From NCBI RefSeq assembly GCF_030123405.1, contig NZ_CP126110.1, positions 2,790,001 through 2,854,000 of the forward strand: DNA of 64,000 nucleotides. Direction: 5' to 3'. Positions 52,135 through 60,963 of the stretch are shown here, piece by piece. The stretch is from Neobacillus sp. WH10 (GTDB lineage: Bacteria > Bacillota > Bacilli > Bacillales > Cytobacillaceae). Under the pieces are notes generated by a model. The model had not been told where the DNA came from. It searched no databases and was given only the letters and a program-made list of their open reading frames with translations. Position numbers and translations under genes: made by a program. How positions within the stretch are numbered: the first letter of the stretch is position 1; every line of letters starts with the position of its first letter.

Positions 52135-53802
52135 ATGTCAACAGCATGGTGGAAAAAAGCAGTCGTTTATCAAATCTATCCAAAAAGCTTTAATGACACT
52201 ACCGGAAATGGTACCGGTGATATCCAAGGCATTATTGAAAAACTAGACTACTTAAAAGAACTTGGGGTAGATGTCCTCTGGCTCACTCCAATCTATCAAT
52301 CTCCACAAAGTGATAACGGTTATGATATTAGCGATTACTACTCGATTCACGAAGATTATGGAACAATGGAAGACTTTGACAGACTTCTTGCTGAAGCGCA
52401 TAAACGCGGCTTAAAAATTCTAATGGATATTGTTATAAACCATACTTCTACAGAGCATAATTGGTTCAAACAAGCTAAATCCTCCAAGGATAATCCCTAC
52501 CGTGACTTTTATATTTGGAAGGATGGCAAAAATGGCGAGCCTCCGACAAACTGGGAGTCTAAATTTGGGGGATCTGCTTGGGAGTATGATGAAACGACAG
52601 AACAATTTTATCTGCATTTGTTCGATGTTACACAAGCAGATTTAAACTGGGAAAATGAAAAGGTTCGCGAAACATTGTATGAAATGATGCATTTTTGGCT
52701 AAAAAAAGGGGTCGATGGCTTTCGTTTGGATGTCATAAATTTAATTTCAAAAGACCAGCACTTCCCTCTGGACGACAGCGATGGACGCAAATTTTATACT
52801 GACGGTCCAAGAATCCATGAATTTTTACATGAAATGAACGAAAAAGTCTTTTCTCAATACAACATCATGACGGTTGGGGAAATGTCTTCTACTTCCATTG
52901 ATAATTGCATTAAATACACTAACCCTAAACAAGAGGAATTGAATATGACGTTCAGTTTCCATCACTTGAAGGTTGATTATCCAAATGGCGATAAATGGAC
53001 GAAAGCAGAATTTGATTTTCAATCGTTGAAACAGATTTTGTCAAAATGGCAAATAGAAATGAATCAAGGCGGCGGGTGGAATGCACTTTTCTGGTGTAAT
53101 CATGACCAGCCCCGAGTTGTCTCTCGTTTCGGAAATGACAAGAAGTATCACAAGAAATCGGCCAAAATGCTGGCTACCGCCCTTCATATGATGCAAGGAA
53201 CCCCTTATATTTATCAGGGAGAGGAATTCGGAATGACCAACCCGAATTTTAACTCAATCAATGATTATCGCGACGTTGAATCTTTGAATATTTTTAATAT
53301 CAAAAAAAGTGAAGGATTGACTGAACAAGAGATTATTGAAATCCTAAAACAAAAATCTCGGGATAATTCAAGAACACCTGTACAGTGGAACGCTGGCAAA
53401 AACGCGGGCTTCACGACAGGAACACCTTGGATTCAAACGGCAGCAAACTTTAATAAAATAAATGCGGAAAATGCCATACAGGATCCAGACTCTATTTTTT
53501 ATCACTACCAAAAGTTAAATCGACTAAGAAAAGAATATAACGTGGTAACCGATGGTGCTTTCGAGATTATTCTTGATGATAATGAAGACATTTTTGCATA
53601 TGTAAGAACAAACGAATCGGAAAAATTACTAGTTATCAACAATTTTTATGACAAAGCAAGAACAATCTCCCTCCCTAAGCAATTAAAGCTTGAAGACTAT
53701 AAGAGCAAGATGTTACTCTCTAATTATGACGATTCTGGCCTCCGAGGAAAGGATATTCTACTTAGGCCGTATGAATCAATTGTGTACTACTTGAAAAAAT
53801 GA
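52135..53802 (+). CDS. treA: Trehalose-6-phosphate hydrolase (phospho-alpha-1,1-glucosidase)
   Basis: 555 residues, GH13 subfamily 29. Catalytic residues: nucleophile Asp in GVDGFRLDVINLI near 200, acid/base Glu in IMTVGEMSS near 250, and the third Asp in FWCNHDQPRVVSRFG near 325. The start MSTAWWKKAVVYQIYPKSF is typical; ATG 52135 is preferred over the in-frame GTG at 52126 because AGGAAGGTG lies 7 nt before it. It splits trehalose-6-phosphate into glucose and glucose-6-phosphate in the cytoplasm. Confidence 0.96.
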   Translation: MSTAWWKKAVVYQIYPKSFNDTTGNGTGDIQGIIEKLDYLKELGVDVLWLTPIYQSPQSDNGYDISDYYSIHEDYGTMEDFDRLLAEAHKRGLKILMDIVINHTSTEHNWFKQAKSSKDNPYRDFYIWKDGKNGEPPTNWESKFGGSAWEYDETTEQFYLHLFDVTQADLNWENEKVRETLYEMMHFWLKKGVDGFRLDVINLISKDQHFPLDDSDGRKFYTDGPRIHEFLHEMNEKVFSQYNIMTVGEMSSTSIDNCIKYTNPKQEELNMTFSFHHLKVDYPNGDKWTKAEFDFQSLKQILSKWQIEMNQGGGWNALFWCNHDQPRVVSRFGNDKKYHKKSAKMLATALHMMQGTPYIYQGEEFGMTNPNFNSINDYRDVESLNIFNIKKSEGLTEQEIIEILKQKSRDNSRTPVQWNAGKNAGFTTGTPWIQTAANFNKINAENAIQDPDSIFYHYQKLNRLRKEYNVVTDGAFEIILDDNEDIFAYVRTNESEKLLVINNFYDKARTISLPKQLKLEDYKSKMLLSNYDDSGLRGKDILLRPYESIVYYLKK

Positions 53803-53816
53803 ACGGAGATTTCCTT

Positions 53817-54536
53817 ATGACAAAAAAGTACCTAACCATCTATAACAGTATTGTCGAGCAAATTAAAAGTGGGGAAATTCCACAGCAGACGCTTCTCCCC
53901 TCTGAAAACGAATTAAAGGACCAATTCAACACATCAAGGGAAACCATTCGAAAGGCGTTAAATCTGCTCTCACAAAATGGTTATATTCAAAAAGTTAGAG
54001 GAAAAGGTTCGATTGTCATTGACATCAGCAAATTTGATTTTCCGGTTTCAGGCTTAGTAAGTTTTAAAGAACTGGCAAGTAAAATGGGCAGTAAACCGAA
54101 AACGATCGTCAACGAGTTATCATTAATCAAGCCTGATGGTTTTATTCGGCAGCAGCTCCAGCTTGGAAGTAAAGACCTTATCTGGAAAGTAGTCCGTACG
54201 CGAGAAATGGGCGGCGAGAAAATCATTTTAGATAAGGATTTTTTATCTAACAAGTACGTCCCTTCATTAACTGAAGAGATCTGTGCCGACTCGATTTATC
54301 AATATCTTGAAAATGAATTAAACTTAACTATAAGCTTTGCAAAAAAAGAAATTGTCGTGGCCGAGCCTACAACAGAGGACCGTACCCTGCTGGATCTTGA
54401 AGGCTTTCACAATGTGGTCGTCATCAAAAACTTTGTTTACTTGGAGGATGCTACCCTTTTCCAATACACAGAATCACGGCACCGCCCTGATAAATTTCGT
54501 TTTGTTGACTTCGCAAGGAGAACTCACAAATCTTAA
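53817..54536 (+). CDS. treR: TreR, GntR-family trehalose operon repressor
   Basis: 239 residues. The GntR winged helix is at 1-70 (YNSIVEQIKSGEIPQQTLLP, SENELKDQFNTSRETIRKAL, GYIQKVRGKGSIV) and the UTRA effector domain follows (KVVRTREMGGEKIILDKDFL, LFQYTESRHRPDKFRFVDFA). TreR releases its operators when trehalose-6-phosphate accumulates. ATG 53817 has GGAG 8 nt upstream; the longer frame starts inside treA. Only 14 bp separate it from treA, so it is the third gene of the operon, feeding back on the operators at 50361 and 50398. Confidence 0.95.
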   Translation: MTKKYLTIYNSIVEQIKSGEIPQQTLLPSENELKDQFNTSRETIRKALNLLSQNGYIQKVRGKGSIVIDISKFDFPVSGLVSFKELASKMGSKPKTIVNELSLIKPDGFIRQQLQLGSKDLIWKVVRTREMGGEKIILDKDFLSNKYVPSLTEEICADSIYQYLENELNLTISFAKKEIVVAEPTTEDRTLLDLEGFHNVVVIKNFVYLEDATLFQYTESRHRPDKFRFVDFARRTHKS

Positions 54537-54639
54537 ATCCAACCAGGAGCTACCTGTTACTAAAAAGTTCCGATAACGTGGTGAAAAACAAATCACATAT
54601 AAATAACGTTGATTTAACAACAATATATTTAGCATATAA

Positions 54640-54670
54640 AAAAGCTTGGGGTAATCCAAGTCTTTTTTTG
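54640..54670 (+). terminator. Terminator of the tre operon
   Basis: AAAGCTTGG and CCAAGTCTTT pair around a short loop with TTTTTTTG following. Confidence 0.85.
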
Positions 54671-54895
54671 TTTCCATAAATAAGTCTTATTCTTGTCGTG
54701 CCCCATGCTAATGATTTTACTAATCTCATCCTCTGTTAAGATCCCTCATTTTTAATATCCTTATATTAAGAAATATTTCTTCGGAACAAACAAAGAAAAT
54801 TCTAAAGAAATTCTGAAGTTGAGTAGAACAAATAGAAACACCTACGGCGCCTTTCAAATTGAAGAATATTCGTGCCCCCTAAACGTGCCCAAACG

Positions 54896-54924
54896 TAAAA
54901 AAACACGTCCAATTTGACGTGTTC
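54896..54924 (-). terminator. Terminator after the first GerPF-like gene
   Basis: AACACGTC and GACGTGTT pair, with TTTTTTTA following on the minus strand. It lies about 80 bp past the stop at 55002. Confidence 0.8.
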
Positions 54925-55001
54925 ATAATTGCGTTTCTATATTGGATTTTCGAAACTCACTTTTCCATTTCGGGTGACAAGCCCAAACTTACTTAATGGT
55001 T

Positions 55002-55226
55002 TTAATTATTTCCAGTATTCGGCTGATCAATTACATCAGGGTGAATATAATTCGTACTGTTCACAACGGTATTAGTGATAGCCCCTATTCCTATGTTAAC
55101 TGCTCCAGACCCAGCAAACACCTTCGATACATCCTTAGGTGTTAAAAAAAAGGAATCGCCGAATTTGACATTACCATTTGTAACGACGTTATGAATTTGT
55201 AATGGTCCACGAATAGTTACAGGCAT
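55002..55226 (-). CDS. GerPA/GerPF-family spore germination protein
   Basis: 74 residues from ATG 55226 (TGGAAGG 8 nt upstream; the longer frame adds an unrelated tail). MPVTIRGPLQIHNVVTNGNV, KFGDSFFLTPKDVSKVFAGSG and YIHPDVIDQPNTGNN follow the GerPF pattern MPAIVGPI-I-S-GGVVNFGD-SPK-K-GSGS and its D-DVxDQ end. GerP proteins sit in the inner coat and help germinants pass. It is the first of a divergent trio of similar genes (55002, 55367 on minus, 55755 on plus). Confidence 0.85.
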   Translation of the reverse strand: MPVTIRGPLQIHNVVTNGNVKFGDSFFLTPKDVSKVFAGSGAVNIGIGAITNTVVNSTNYIHPDVIDQPNTGNN

Positions 55227-55366
55227 TAGAAACAACCTTCCATTTAAAATTATTTTCAATAAATTATTTTCAATAACTTATGCTTTGCTCCCTGTCATTG
55301 TTCTTTTTTCGGGTACAGCTATAAAACTAGAAGTACGAAGCCGAATAGTGATGGGGTGTAAGGCAC

Positions 55367-55591
55367 TTATAATGTTCCCGAAATTGGCTGATCAGTTACA
55401 CTGGAGTTAATGAAAATTGTATTGTTTGCAGCCGTACTTGTCATAACCCAAATTGCTGTGTTAAATGATCCAGCTCCACTAGGCGTTTTACTTGCAACCT
55501 TCGGTGATACAACAAGGCTATCACCAAATTCGACCACACCATTTGCACTGATTGTAGTAATTTGTATGGGTCCAAAAATATTTGCAGGCAT
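55367..55591 (-). CDS. GerPA/GerPF-family spore germination protein
   Basis: 74 residues. MPANIFGPIQITTISANGVV, EFGDSLVVSPKVASKTPSGAGSFNTA and VTDQPISGTL match the GerPF pattern, with the FGD-SPK-SK-SGAGSFNT core conserved. The C-terminal DQP is shared with its neighbour. GAAAGGATG stands upstream. It lies 140 bp upstream of the 55002 gene on the same strand, so both may be one transcript. A direct paralogue with some 50 percent identity by eye to the 55002 product. Confidence 0.88.
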   Translation of the reverse strand: MPANIFGPIQITTISANGVVEFGDSLVVSPKVASKTPSGAGSFNTAIWVMTSTAANNTIFINSSVTDQPISGTL

Positions 55592-55754
55592 TGGCAGGCA
55601 TCCTTTCAGTTAGGTTTATTTTAATCTATGCTTTCATCCCTGTCTTTGTTCTTCTACTTTGGAGGTACTGCCCAAAAAAAGAGATATGCCATGAAACATA
55701 ATAAAACTAATTGGCATACATTAGAGTATAAATTGGTAAAGGAAGTTGATTAAA

Positions 55755-55976
55755 ATGATTGGTTATGACCGAGATAATATTGATATAGACGAAATTTCAG
55801 GAGGAGTCGTTAATTTTGACGGTTCACTAGTTATTTCTCCAAAAACTGCTTCAAAAAGTGCCTTTGGTGCAGGTTCCAATAACACTGCAGTTTTCAATAT
55901 TGCTATTACTGGTACAAATTTAACGAATACGTATGCAATTGATTTCTTGGACCAACAAGTAAGTGGCAATCTCTAA
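55755..55976 (+). CDS. GerPF-family-like spore protein
   Basis: 73 residues from ATG 55755 (AAAGGAAG 9 nt upstream). MIGYDRDNIDIDEISGGVVN then FDGSLVISPKTASKSAFGAG and FLDQQVSGNL. The ISGGVVNF-GSLVISPKTASK-GAGSNNT block is GerPF-type, and SPKTASK equals the SPK-ASK of the 55367 product. The N-terminus differs (no MPAI.G). It is divergent from the two minus-strand relatives and has its own terminator at 56006. Confidence 0.8.
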   Translation: MIGYDRDNIDIDEISGGVVNFDGSLVISPKTASKSAFGAGSNNTAVFNIAITGTNLTNTYAIDFLDQQVSGNL

Positions 55977-56005
55977 AATAAGCGAAAAAAATTAGTGCAA
56001 TAAGC

Positions 56006-56046
56006 AAAGCCGGAACCTGTTCGCATGCAGGAGTCCGGCTTTCTTA
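56006..56046 (+). terminator. Terminator after the plus-strand GerPF-like gene
   Basis: AGCCGGA and TCCGGCT pair, with an inner CCTG/CAGG stem, then TTCTTA. It lies about 30 bp past the stop. Confidence 0.8.
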
Positions 56047-56546
56047 TGTAAAAGGTTCGAATCCGCACTTTGTTAACCTTACATAAATCAAAAAAATCCC
56101 AGTGCTATTTTGATGGGAAATTCGTTAAAAAAAGGGTGATACATCTAATATTATGAAAAAAATGGTAAGCGGTTCGTAGCAAAAGAAAATGGTCCGACTG
56201 TAACCAAGTAAAAATTCCAAAATTAACTACAAACCAACCGAATTTTCTATTAAAGGAATAGTATGAAGTGGGAATAGAGCCTTTCCAACTTTAATAAGAT
56301 TTTCATAAAGTCTATCATCTTCTAAATTGCTTGTATTAAAAATTATTATGATTTTTAGAACTCCTACCACCCTTCTTCAACTCTTGCACCCGGTAGTTTA
56401 ATGGTCACTTGGCTTTTTGCTCCTTCATATAAAAAGCCACGTATTTACAGATCAAAAGGGTCAGTAGAACCATTTTTATGAATATAAAGATCCCATATAT
56501 CAATAATAAAAAAAGGTACTTTTTAACTTTGGAAGGAGATGGTTTT
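56047..56546. other. Non-coding region, possibly with decayed genes
   Basis: Nearly 500 bp without a firm gene. On the minus strand a 47-codon frame (56227-56370, GTG start) reads IIIIFNTSNLEDDRLYENLI and LFPLHTIPLIENSVGL, and just upstream another stretch gives GAKSQVTIKLPGARVEEGW in a different frame. These look like pieces of one or two broken genes, but I recognise no family. Confidence 0.4.
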
Positions 56547-57191
56547 ATGAAAAAATTATTGTTGAAGGGATTTATTTTTTAATTTCCTCTAAACATGGTA
56601 GCTGGAACAACCAGTGCTTACGCAAAACCGCAGGTACAATGCATTAGCCAATCTGAGGTAAAGTTCGAAAATCAATTTAGGAGACTTTGGATTGATCATG
56701 TATTGTGGACAAGTAATTATATTACAAGTGCAACAACAGCTGGAGCGGAGGATCAAAAACTGGTACTGACTAGGCTTCTAAAAAATCAGGAGGATATTGG
56801 TAATGCTGTAAAGCCACTATACGGAGAGAAAGCTGGCAACAAACTTACGGATTTGCTTAAGGAGCATATTGTTATTGCGGGAAAGATTGTAGATGCGGGT
56901 AAAAGCGGAAATGAAGCCTTGGTGAAACAGCTAAACAAAGAATGGTATAGAAATGCAGATGAAATAGCAGCTTTCCTTAGCGGTGCCAACCCCTATTTGA
57001 AAAATGAGGATCTAAAAAATTTGCTGTATGCACATCTGAAATTAGTGACAAATGATTTATCTGCAAGCTTAGCAAAAGATTGGAACGCAAGAATCGTTTC
57101 AATTGACGAAGGTGTCACACATATTATCCTAATGGCAGATACTATCTCTGCAGGAGTTGTAAAGCAATTTCCGGATAAGTTTAAAAAATAA
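56547..57191 (+). pseudogene. Secreted helical protein gene with a stop codon in the signal peptide
   Basis: ATG 56547 has a perfect GGAAGGAGATGG upstream. The frame gives MKKLLLKGFIF, then TAA (56580-56582), then FPLNMVAGTTSAYAKPQVQC and 180 more open codons to 57191. Read through, it is a normal signal peptide with an AYA-KP cleavage site and a helical domain (FRRLWIDHVLWTSNYITSAT, LTRLLKNQEDIGNAVKPLYG, LLKEHIVIAGKIVDAGKSG). The body resembles small Bacillus glycosyltransferase-associated or ferritin-like helical domains; I cannot name it. Initiation at the internal ATG 56595 would give a protein without a hydrophobic leader. Probably a recent nonsense mutation. Confidence 0.65.
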
Positions 57192-57199
57192 TCTTAAGA

Positions 57200-57229
57200 A
57201 TCCTCCAGCATTCTGCTGGAGATTTTTTC
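57200..57229 (+). terminator. Terminator after the signal-peptide gene
   Basis: CTCCAGCA and TGCTGGAG pair around a short loop, followed by ATTTTTTC. Confidence 0.88.
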
Positions 57230-57870
57230 ATTATGAGGGGCATTTTCTCACATTTATACAACTGGTTTTAAACAAATACCGCAGCTGGTTACGTAACTGC
57301 ATTATTGAATAAACACTGACTGATTTTAAAATTAACGATAGTTATGCGATTTGGATACTTTCCCCTAACAATATGATAAGGGTTATAATCGACAATATAG
57401 ATAAAAACACTTTTCTGTCTGAAAAAGACTCGAAAACTTTATAAAAAATCATAACATAAGAAAAGCAAGGTGAATAAATTCACTGTACTTTATTTTTTCT
57501 AAATAAACCTAATTCGTTATTGCAATTAGAAAAAGCCACCAAAATGGCAGTTGGATCTTTAACTCTTACACCCATAAATAAAATAAGTTCATCCAGAAAT
57601 TTCTAGTTGAATCCATTAATTCACCATCGGTCTACTATTTGGCGAATAATTCAGCATATCACCCACCGGCATCATACTTCTTACTCCTTTTTCTTTTAGG
57701 TAAAATCTACCCATCCACCCGAACCGGTTATAAATAAGCCGCATTATCTTTCTTGATTATGGTACGATGAATTGTAAATCTTGGAAAACCCCAATATTGC
57801 TGGTTTATTATTTTTTAGATAATTGATGCAAGGTAGGATCTGTAAACTTTTTCCTTTTGCGATATAAGAT
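57230..57870. other. Non-coding region with a possible micro-ORF
   Basis: 640 bp. The only candidate is a 42-codon minus-strand frame at 57616-57744 (MRLIYNRFGWMGRFYLKEKG, MMPVGDMLNYSPNSRPMVN), listed separately. An imperfect GTGAAT/ATTCAC dyad lies near 57470. Nothing else was recognised. Confidence 0.5.
57616..57744 (-). CDS. Possible small protein, unknown
   Basis: 42 codons reading MRLIYNRFGWMGRFYLKEKG then VRSMMPVGDMLNYSPNSRPM-VN. A strong AAAAAGGAG stands 9 nt before the internal ATG at residue 24, which would give a 19-residue peptide. Composition (Tyr, Asn, Pro, Met) is unlike random AT-rich sequence. No relative is known to me; coding status is uncertain. Confidence 0.3.
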   Translation of the reverse strand: MRLIYNRFGWMGRFYLKEKGVRSMMPVGDMLNYSPNSRPMVN

Positions 57871-58422
57871 CTATAAACCTACCGAGTTAATAATTCCATA
57901 ATATACTAGGTCTTCATATCGATTTTCTTTCCAAACATGGTCAATTAATATCCCTTCTTTTTTCATGCCTAATTTTTGCATAACTCTCCCTGAAGCTGGA
58001 TTTGAATTAAAGTAACGAGCAAATACTTTATGGTATTGTTTTTCAGCAAATGCAAATTGTAATATTGCTTCCGCTGCCTCTGTAGCATATCCTTTTCCCC
58101 AAAATTCTTCACCAATCCAATAGGCAATTTCACCATTATTAAACATTTGGTTGTTAGATAAAGCTATTGCTCCAAATAATTCTCCACTTTCTTTATCTGT
58201 TATTGCAAATTCATATGATTTATTAGCATTAAAATTATCAAGATGACGTTCAATCCACGACAAAGCATCCTCTAAAGAGTATGGATAAGGTAGGGACAAT
58301 GTACTTTTATAAATATTATAATTATTACAAAGTTTAGAAACAGGTGCTGCATCAGATTTTTGAAATAGTCTTAGTACTAGCCTTTTAGTGGTAATTGTTT
58401 TATTTTGATTGTCATATATCAT
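57871..58422 (-). CDS. GNAT acetyltransferase, RimJ/RimL-like
   Basis: 183 residues, Acetyltransf_3 type. Opening TKRLVLRLFQKSDAAPVSKL, then IAYWIGEEFWGKGYATEAAEAIL with the acetyl-CoA loop (G-K-G-Y-A) near 107 and YFNSNPASGRVMQKLGMKKEG near 150 (the N-x-x-S-x-x-V-x-x-K-x-G motif). It acetylates amino groups of a protein N-terminus or small molecule; the substrate is unknown. A GGAGGATTTTT ribosome binding site precedes the ATG. Single gene. Confidence 0.88.
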   Translation of the reverse strand: MIYDNQNKTITTKRLVLRLFQKSDAAPVSKLCNNYNIYKSTLSLPYPYSLEDALSWIERHLDNFNANKSYEFAITDKESGELFGAIALSNNQMFNNGEIAYWIGEEFWGKGYATEAAEAILQFAFAEKQYHKVFARYFNSNPASGRVMQKLGMKKEGILIDHVWKENRYEDLVYYGIINSVGL

Positions 58423-58478
58423 AAAAATCCTCCATACATCATATGAGATAGTGGCCAGACTTAAAAATCAAGTAGCGG

Positions 58479-58667
58479 TTAGTGTAATAAATTTAAAATA
58501 ATCATTAACAAGATAGATATTGATAAGAAGCCAGCTAGAAAATACCCAAAATATTTTAATGGTTTTGGCAACTTTTTTACTGAATCCTTGGTAATATCTG
58601 CAGCATTTCCTTCTATCTTGTTTATGTGGTCTATTACATCATTAAATGGTTTATTTTCTTCTTTCAT
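58479..58667 (-). CDS. Small tail-anchored membrane protein, unknown
   Basis: 62 residues. A charged N-terminal half (FNDVIDHINKIEGNAADITK) and one C-terminal membrane segment (YFGYFLAGFLSISILLMIIL). AAGGGGTGTTTG precedes the ATG. No family recognised. It lies 57 bp upstream of the GNAT gene on the same strand and could be cotranscribed with it. Confidence 0.65.
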   Translation of the reverse strand: MKEENKPFNDVIDHINKIEGNAADITKDSVKKLPKPLKYFGYFLAGFLSISILLMIILNLLH

Positions 58668-58759
58668 ACAAACACCCCTTCGCTATATTCTTACATATAT
58701 TAATTTTATAATTATATTAATTGTAAATACTTGTTGAACCTGCAGCTTAATAAGGTACA

Positions 58760-58803
58760 TAAAAAAGATAGTCAATCCTTCACGGATCAACGCCATCTTT
58801 AGA
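58760..58803 (-). terminator. Terminator after the DUF3291 gene
   Basis: On the minus strand CTAAAGATGG pairs with the CTATCTTT segment, followed by TTTTTTATG. The loop is long (about 20 nt). Confidence 0.5.
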
Positions 58804-58844
58804 TTAAATGTATAATTTCACAATTAATCAAGAACCCCCCACTG

Positions 58845-59312
58845 CTACTTAACCAAGCATGTCTCCCCTTTTTCATCAAACGCATGCTTAAAATCAAATG
58901 CAAAAGGAGTGGGTCCATTCTGAATATAATAGTTGTATCTCTTGAAAGCCTCATCCCATGAGATATCCTTCAGCTTCTCTGTCCACCACACAACATATGA
59001 AAGGTGTTTCTCTTGATAAGACTCCATCCATTTGCCCCTATCTCGCAACGCTTGCATATGCTTACCTGAATAGGTAAAACGATATAAGGATTGAAGGCTT
59101 TTCCAAACCGTTAGAGTAATAATAGGGGAACCATCCCCCTTTTTGACTTCTTCAGGAAAAGGGACTCCATTAGATGAAAATGCCTCTATAAGTTGTCCTG
59201 ATTTATTTGCCTGACGAAATACTTCATATCCCACTTCAAAAAATTCACGAGAGGCAGGGTGGTCATAGGGGTGATTTAACCTACCAACAGTATAGATTGA
59301 AACTAAAGCCAT
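58845..59312 (-). CDS. DUF3291 family protein (dabb/monooxygenase-like fold)
   Basis: 155 residues. MALVSIYTVGRLNHPYDHPA, ITLTVWKSLQSLYRFTYSGK, HMQALRDRGKWM and YVVWWTEKLKDISWDEAFKR give the DUF3291 pattern, a ferredoxin-like alpha-beta fold related to small heme or antibiotic monooxygenases. No function is established. GGAGGTCTGTTT stands before the ATG. It is isolated between a gap and the small membrane protein gene. Confidence 0.82.
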   Translation of the reverse strand: MALVSIYTVGRLNHPYDHPASREFFEVGYEVFRQANKSGQLIEAFSSNGVPFPEEVKKGDGSPIITLTVWKSLQSLYRFTYSGKHMQALRDRGKWMESYQEKHLSYVVWWTEKLKDISWDEAFKRYNYYIQNGPTPFAFDFKHAFDEKGETCLVK

Positions 59313-59801
59313 AAACAGACCTCCATCTACAGTTTTTACCTATTTATATTCAAGGAAGTTGGTTTCTCATAACTAATTCTTTGTCAAGCAATAGTTACAA
59401 GGTATTTACATATTCTTATATTACAGCTATAAATAAGCAACAATACGGAAAAACTAGCCAAAAGCAGGCAAATATTCCCCTGTATATGTATTTGATTACA
59501 ATTTCTATTTTACTATAAATAACCATTTTTGGTATATTACTAAGGATTTATCCTGTTTTCAAACTTTGTTAGCAAATTTATTAGACTCCCATTCAACCTG
59601 TTCCGTTACTTCAATAAGGAAAAGCGATGCTTCTTTATAGAAAAATCGCCCCCGTAAGCTGAGTAAGAATTAGGTGGAATTCTTCTTATTTAAGATGTTT
59701 GTCCAATCAAAAAAATGTAATCTTTTTTAATCCAGATTGGAAAATGCTTTTAAGGGAAGATTTTGCTACAATATTCGTAACTAGTTGACGAGGTGAAGTT
59801 T
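59313..59801. other. Intergenic region
   Basis: About 490 bp between divergent genes. No ORF, hairpin or operator was recognised apart from AT-rich sequence; no LexA-type box was found before the SRAP gene. Confidence 0.5.
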
Positions 59802-60479
59802 ATGTGCGGCCGTTTCACACTAACAGCAACTTTCGAAGAAATCATTAATCATTTCGATATTCAATCCTTCCTAGAGGAAGAGCTTTATTCTCCAAGCTAT
59901 AATATTGCCCCTTCACAGTCGGTTTTAGCGGTAATAAATGATGGAAGGGTGAATCGGATGGGATTCCTTAAATGGGGGTTAGTCCCTCCATGGGCAAAAG
60001 ATTTATCGGTTGGTAATAAAATGATCAATGCCAGAGCTGAAACAATTTCAGAAAAACCAAGCTTTCGGAATGCCTTCAAAAAGAAACGCTGTATCGTCAT
60101 AGCTGATAGCTTTTATGAATGGAAACGCCATGAAGATAAAACCAAAACCCCAATGCGGATAAAACTTAAGTCGAATGAATTGTTTGCCATGGCAGGAATC
60201 TGGGAGGGCTGGAAGTCACCAGATGGTAAAACACTCTATACTTGTTCTGTGATCACAACCGGTCCCAATGAATTAATGAAAGATATTCACGACCGCATGC
60301 CTGCGATTTTGAAACGAGAAGATGAAAAAATTTGGCTGGATACAGCAATTTCTGATACTACACGTCTAAAACCATTGCTTGTCCCTTTCGATGAAAATGA
60401 AATGGAGACATATGAAGTCTCTTCCTTAGTCAACTCACCTAAAAATAACTCGATTGAGCTTATTCAAAAAATTTGTTAG
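59802..60479 (+). CDS. SOS-response-associated peptidase family (SRAP, HMCES/YedK)
   Basis: 225 residues from ATG 59802, so that Cys2 is exposed after Met removal (MCGRFTLTATFEEI). Other SRAP residues: NARAETISEKPSFRNAFKKK (Asn and Arg of the DNA pocket), IADSFYEWKRH (Glu) and DIHDRMPAIL (His). These proteins form a thiazolidine crosslink with abasic sites in single-stranded DNA and shield them. The longer frame from 59793 would bury the Cys and is rejected. GAGGTGAAGTTT is the ribosome binding site. Single gene. Confidence 0.94.
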   Translation: MCGRFTLTATFEEIINHFDIQSFLEEELYSPSYNIAPSQSVLAVINDGRVNRMGFLKWGLVPPWAKDLSVGNKMINARAETISEKPSFRNAFKKKRCIVIADSFYEWKRHEDKTKTPMRIKLKSNELFAMAGIWEGWKSPDGKTLYTCSVITTGPNELMKDIHDRMPAILKREDEKIWLDTAISDTTRLKPLLVPFDENEMETYEVSSLVNSPKNNSIELIQKIC

Positions 60480-60577
60480 CGCCCTTTTTTTTAAAAGATT
60501 TAAAAAATGGACATGTTCACTACATGCACGTACAAGCTTGAACATATGCTGTACTAACCCATAAAAGTTTTCCTTCT

Positions 60578-60611
60578 TTCGAAAGTGGCCTCCACCACTT
60601 TCTTTTTTTTG
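60578..60611 (+). terminator. Terminator-like hairpin
   Basis: AAAGTGG and CCACTTT pair and are followed by CTTTTTTTT. It lies 100 bp past the SRAP gene and is its likely terminator. Confidence 0.75.
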
Positions 60612-60717
60612 TTCAAACTCATGCACCAACGAGGTGGTCTTATTATCCACTCCAAAGAATATATTTGTAAAAATACATGGAATCTGCATTTTCTCTAGAG
60701 ATTGAAAGGAGAATAAA

Positions 60718-60951
60718 ATGTTTTTTATCCCAACCAAAGTCAATATCGAAAGCATGAAAATAAACAGTGCTAGTCATAAATGTGCTGTTTCAGTTGGACC
60801 AACCTTTTTAAAAAATATAAATGTTGCCGGAAAAAAAAACCAAGGTTTTGGCCAACAAATGGCGGATTTTTCGATTGCCGCAGTTCCCATAAACATTGTT
60901 TTTGATGATGAAATCATTGATATCCCCTCGATGAAAAGAAATCATGCATAG
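60718..60951 (+). CDS. Small spore-type protein, first of three tandem paralogues
   Basis: 77 residues. The pattern is KVNIESMKINSASHKCAVSV, GPTFLKNINVAGKKNQGFGQ and PINIVFDDEIIDIPSMKRNHA. The S-x-V-x-x-GP-x-x-x, KKNQGFGQQ-x-D and P-I-x-x-x-D-x-E elements recur in the next two genes. Size, repeated copies and the N-S-S-x-V-x-G-P theme recall GerPB/GerPD/GerPE-type germination proteins, but no clear family match. AAAGGAGAATAAA is the ribosome binding site. Possible operon of three. Confidence 0.75.
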   Translation: MFFIPTKVNIESMKINSASHKCAVSVGPTFLKNINVAGKKNQGFGQQMADFSIAAVPINIVFDDEIIDIPSMKRNHA

Positions 60952-60963
60952 GGAGTGATTTTT

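Noticed and set aside
56547..57191. Interrupted signal peptide as Sec or read-through gene
   Set aside because: The interrupting codon is TAA, which is not recoded by the selenocysteine system.
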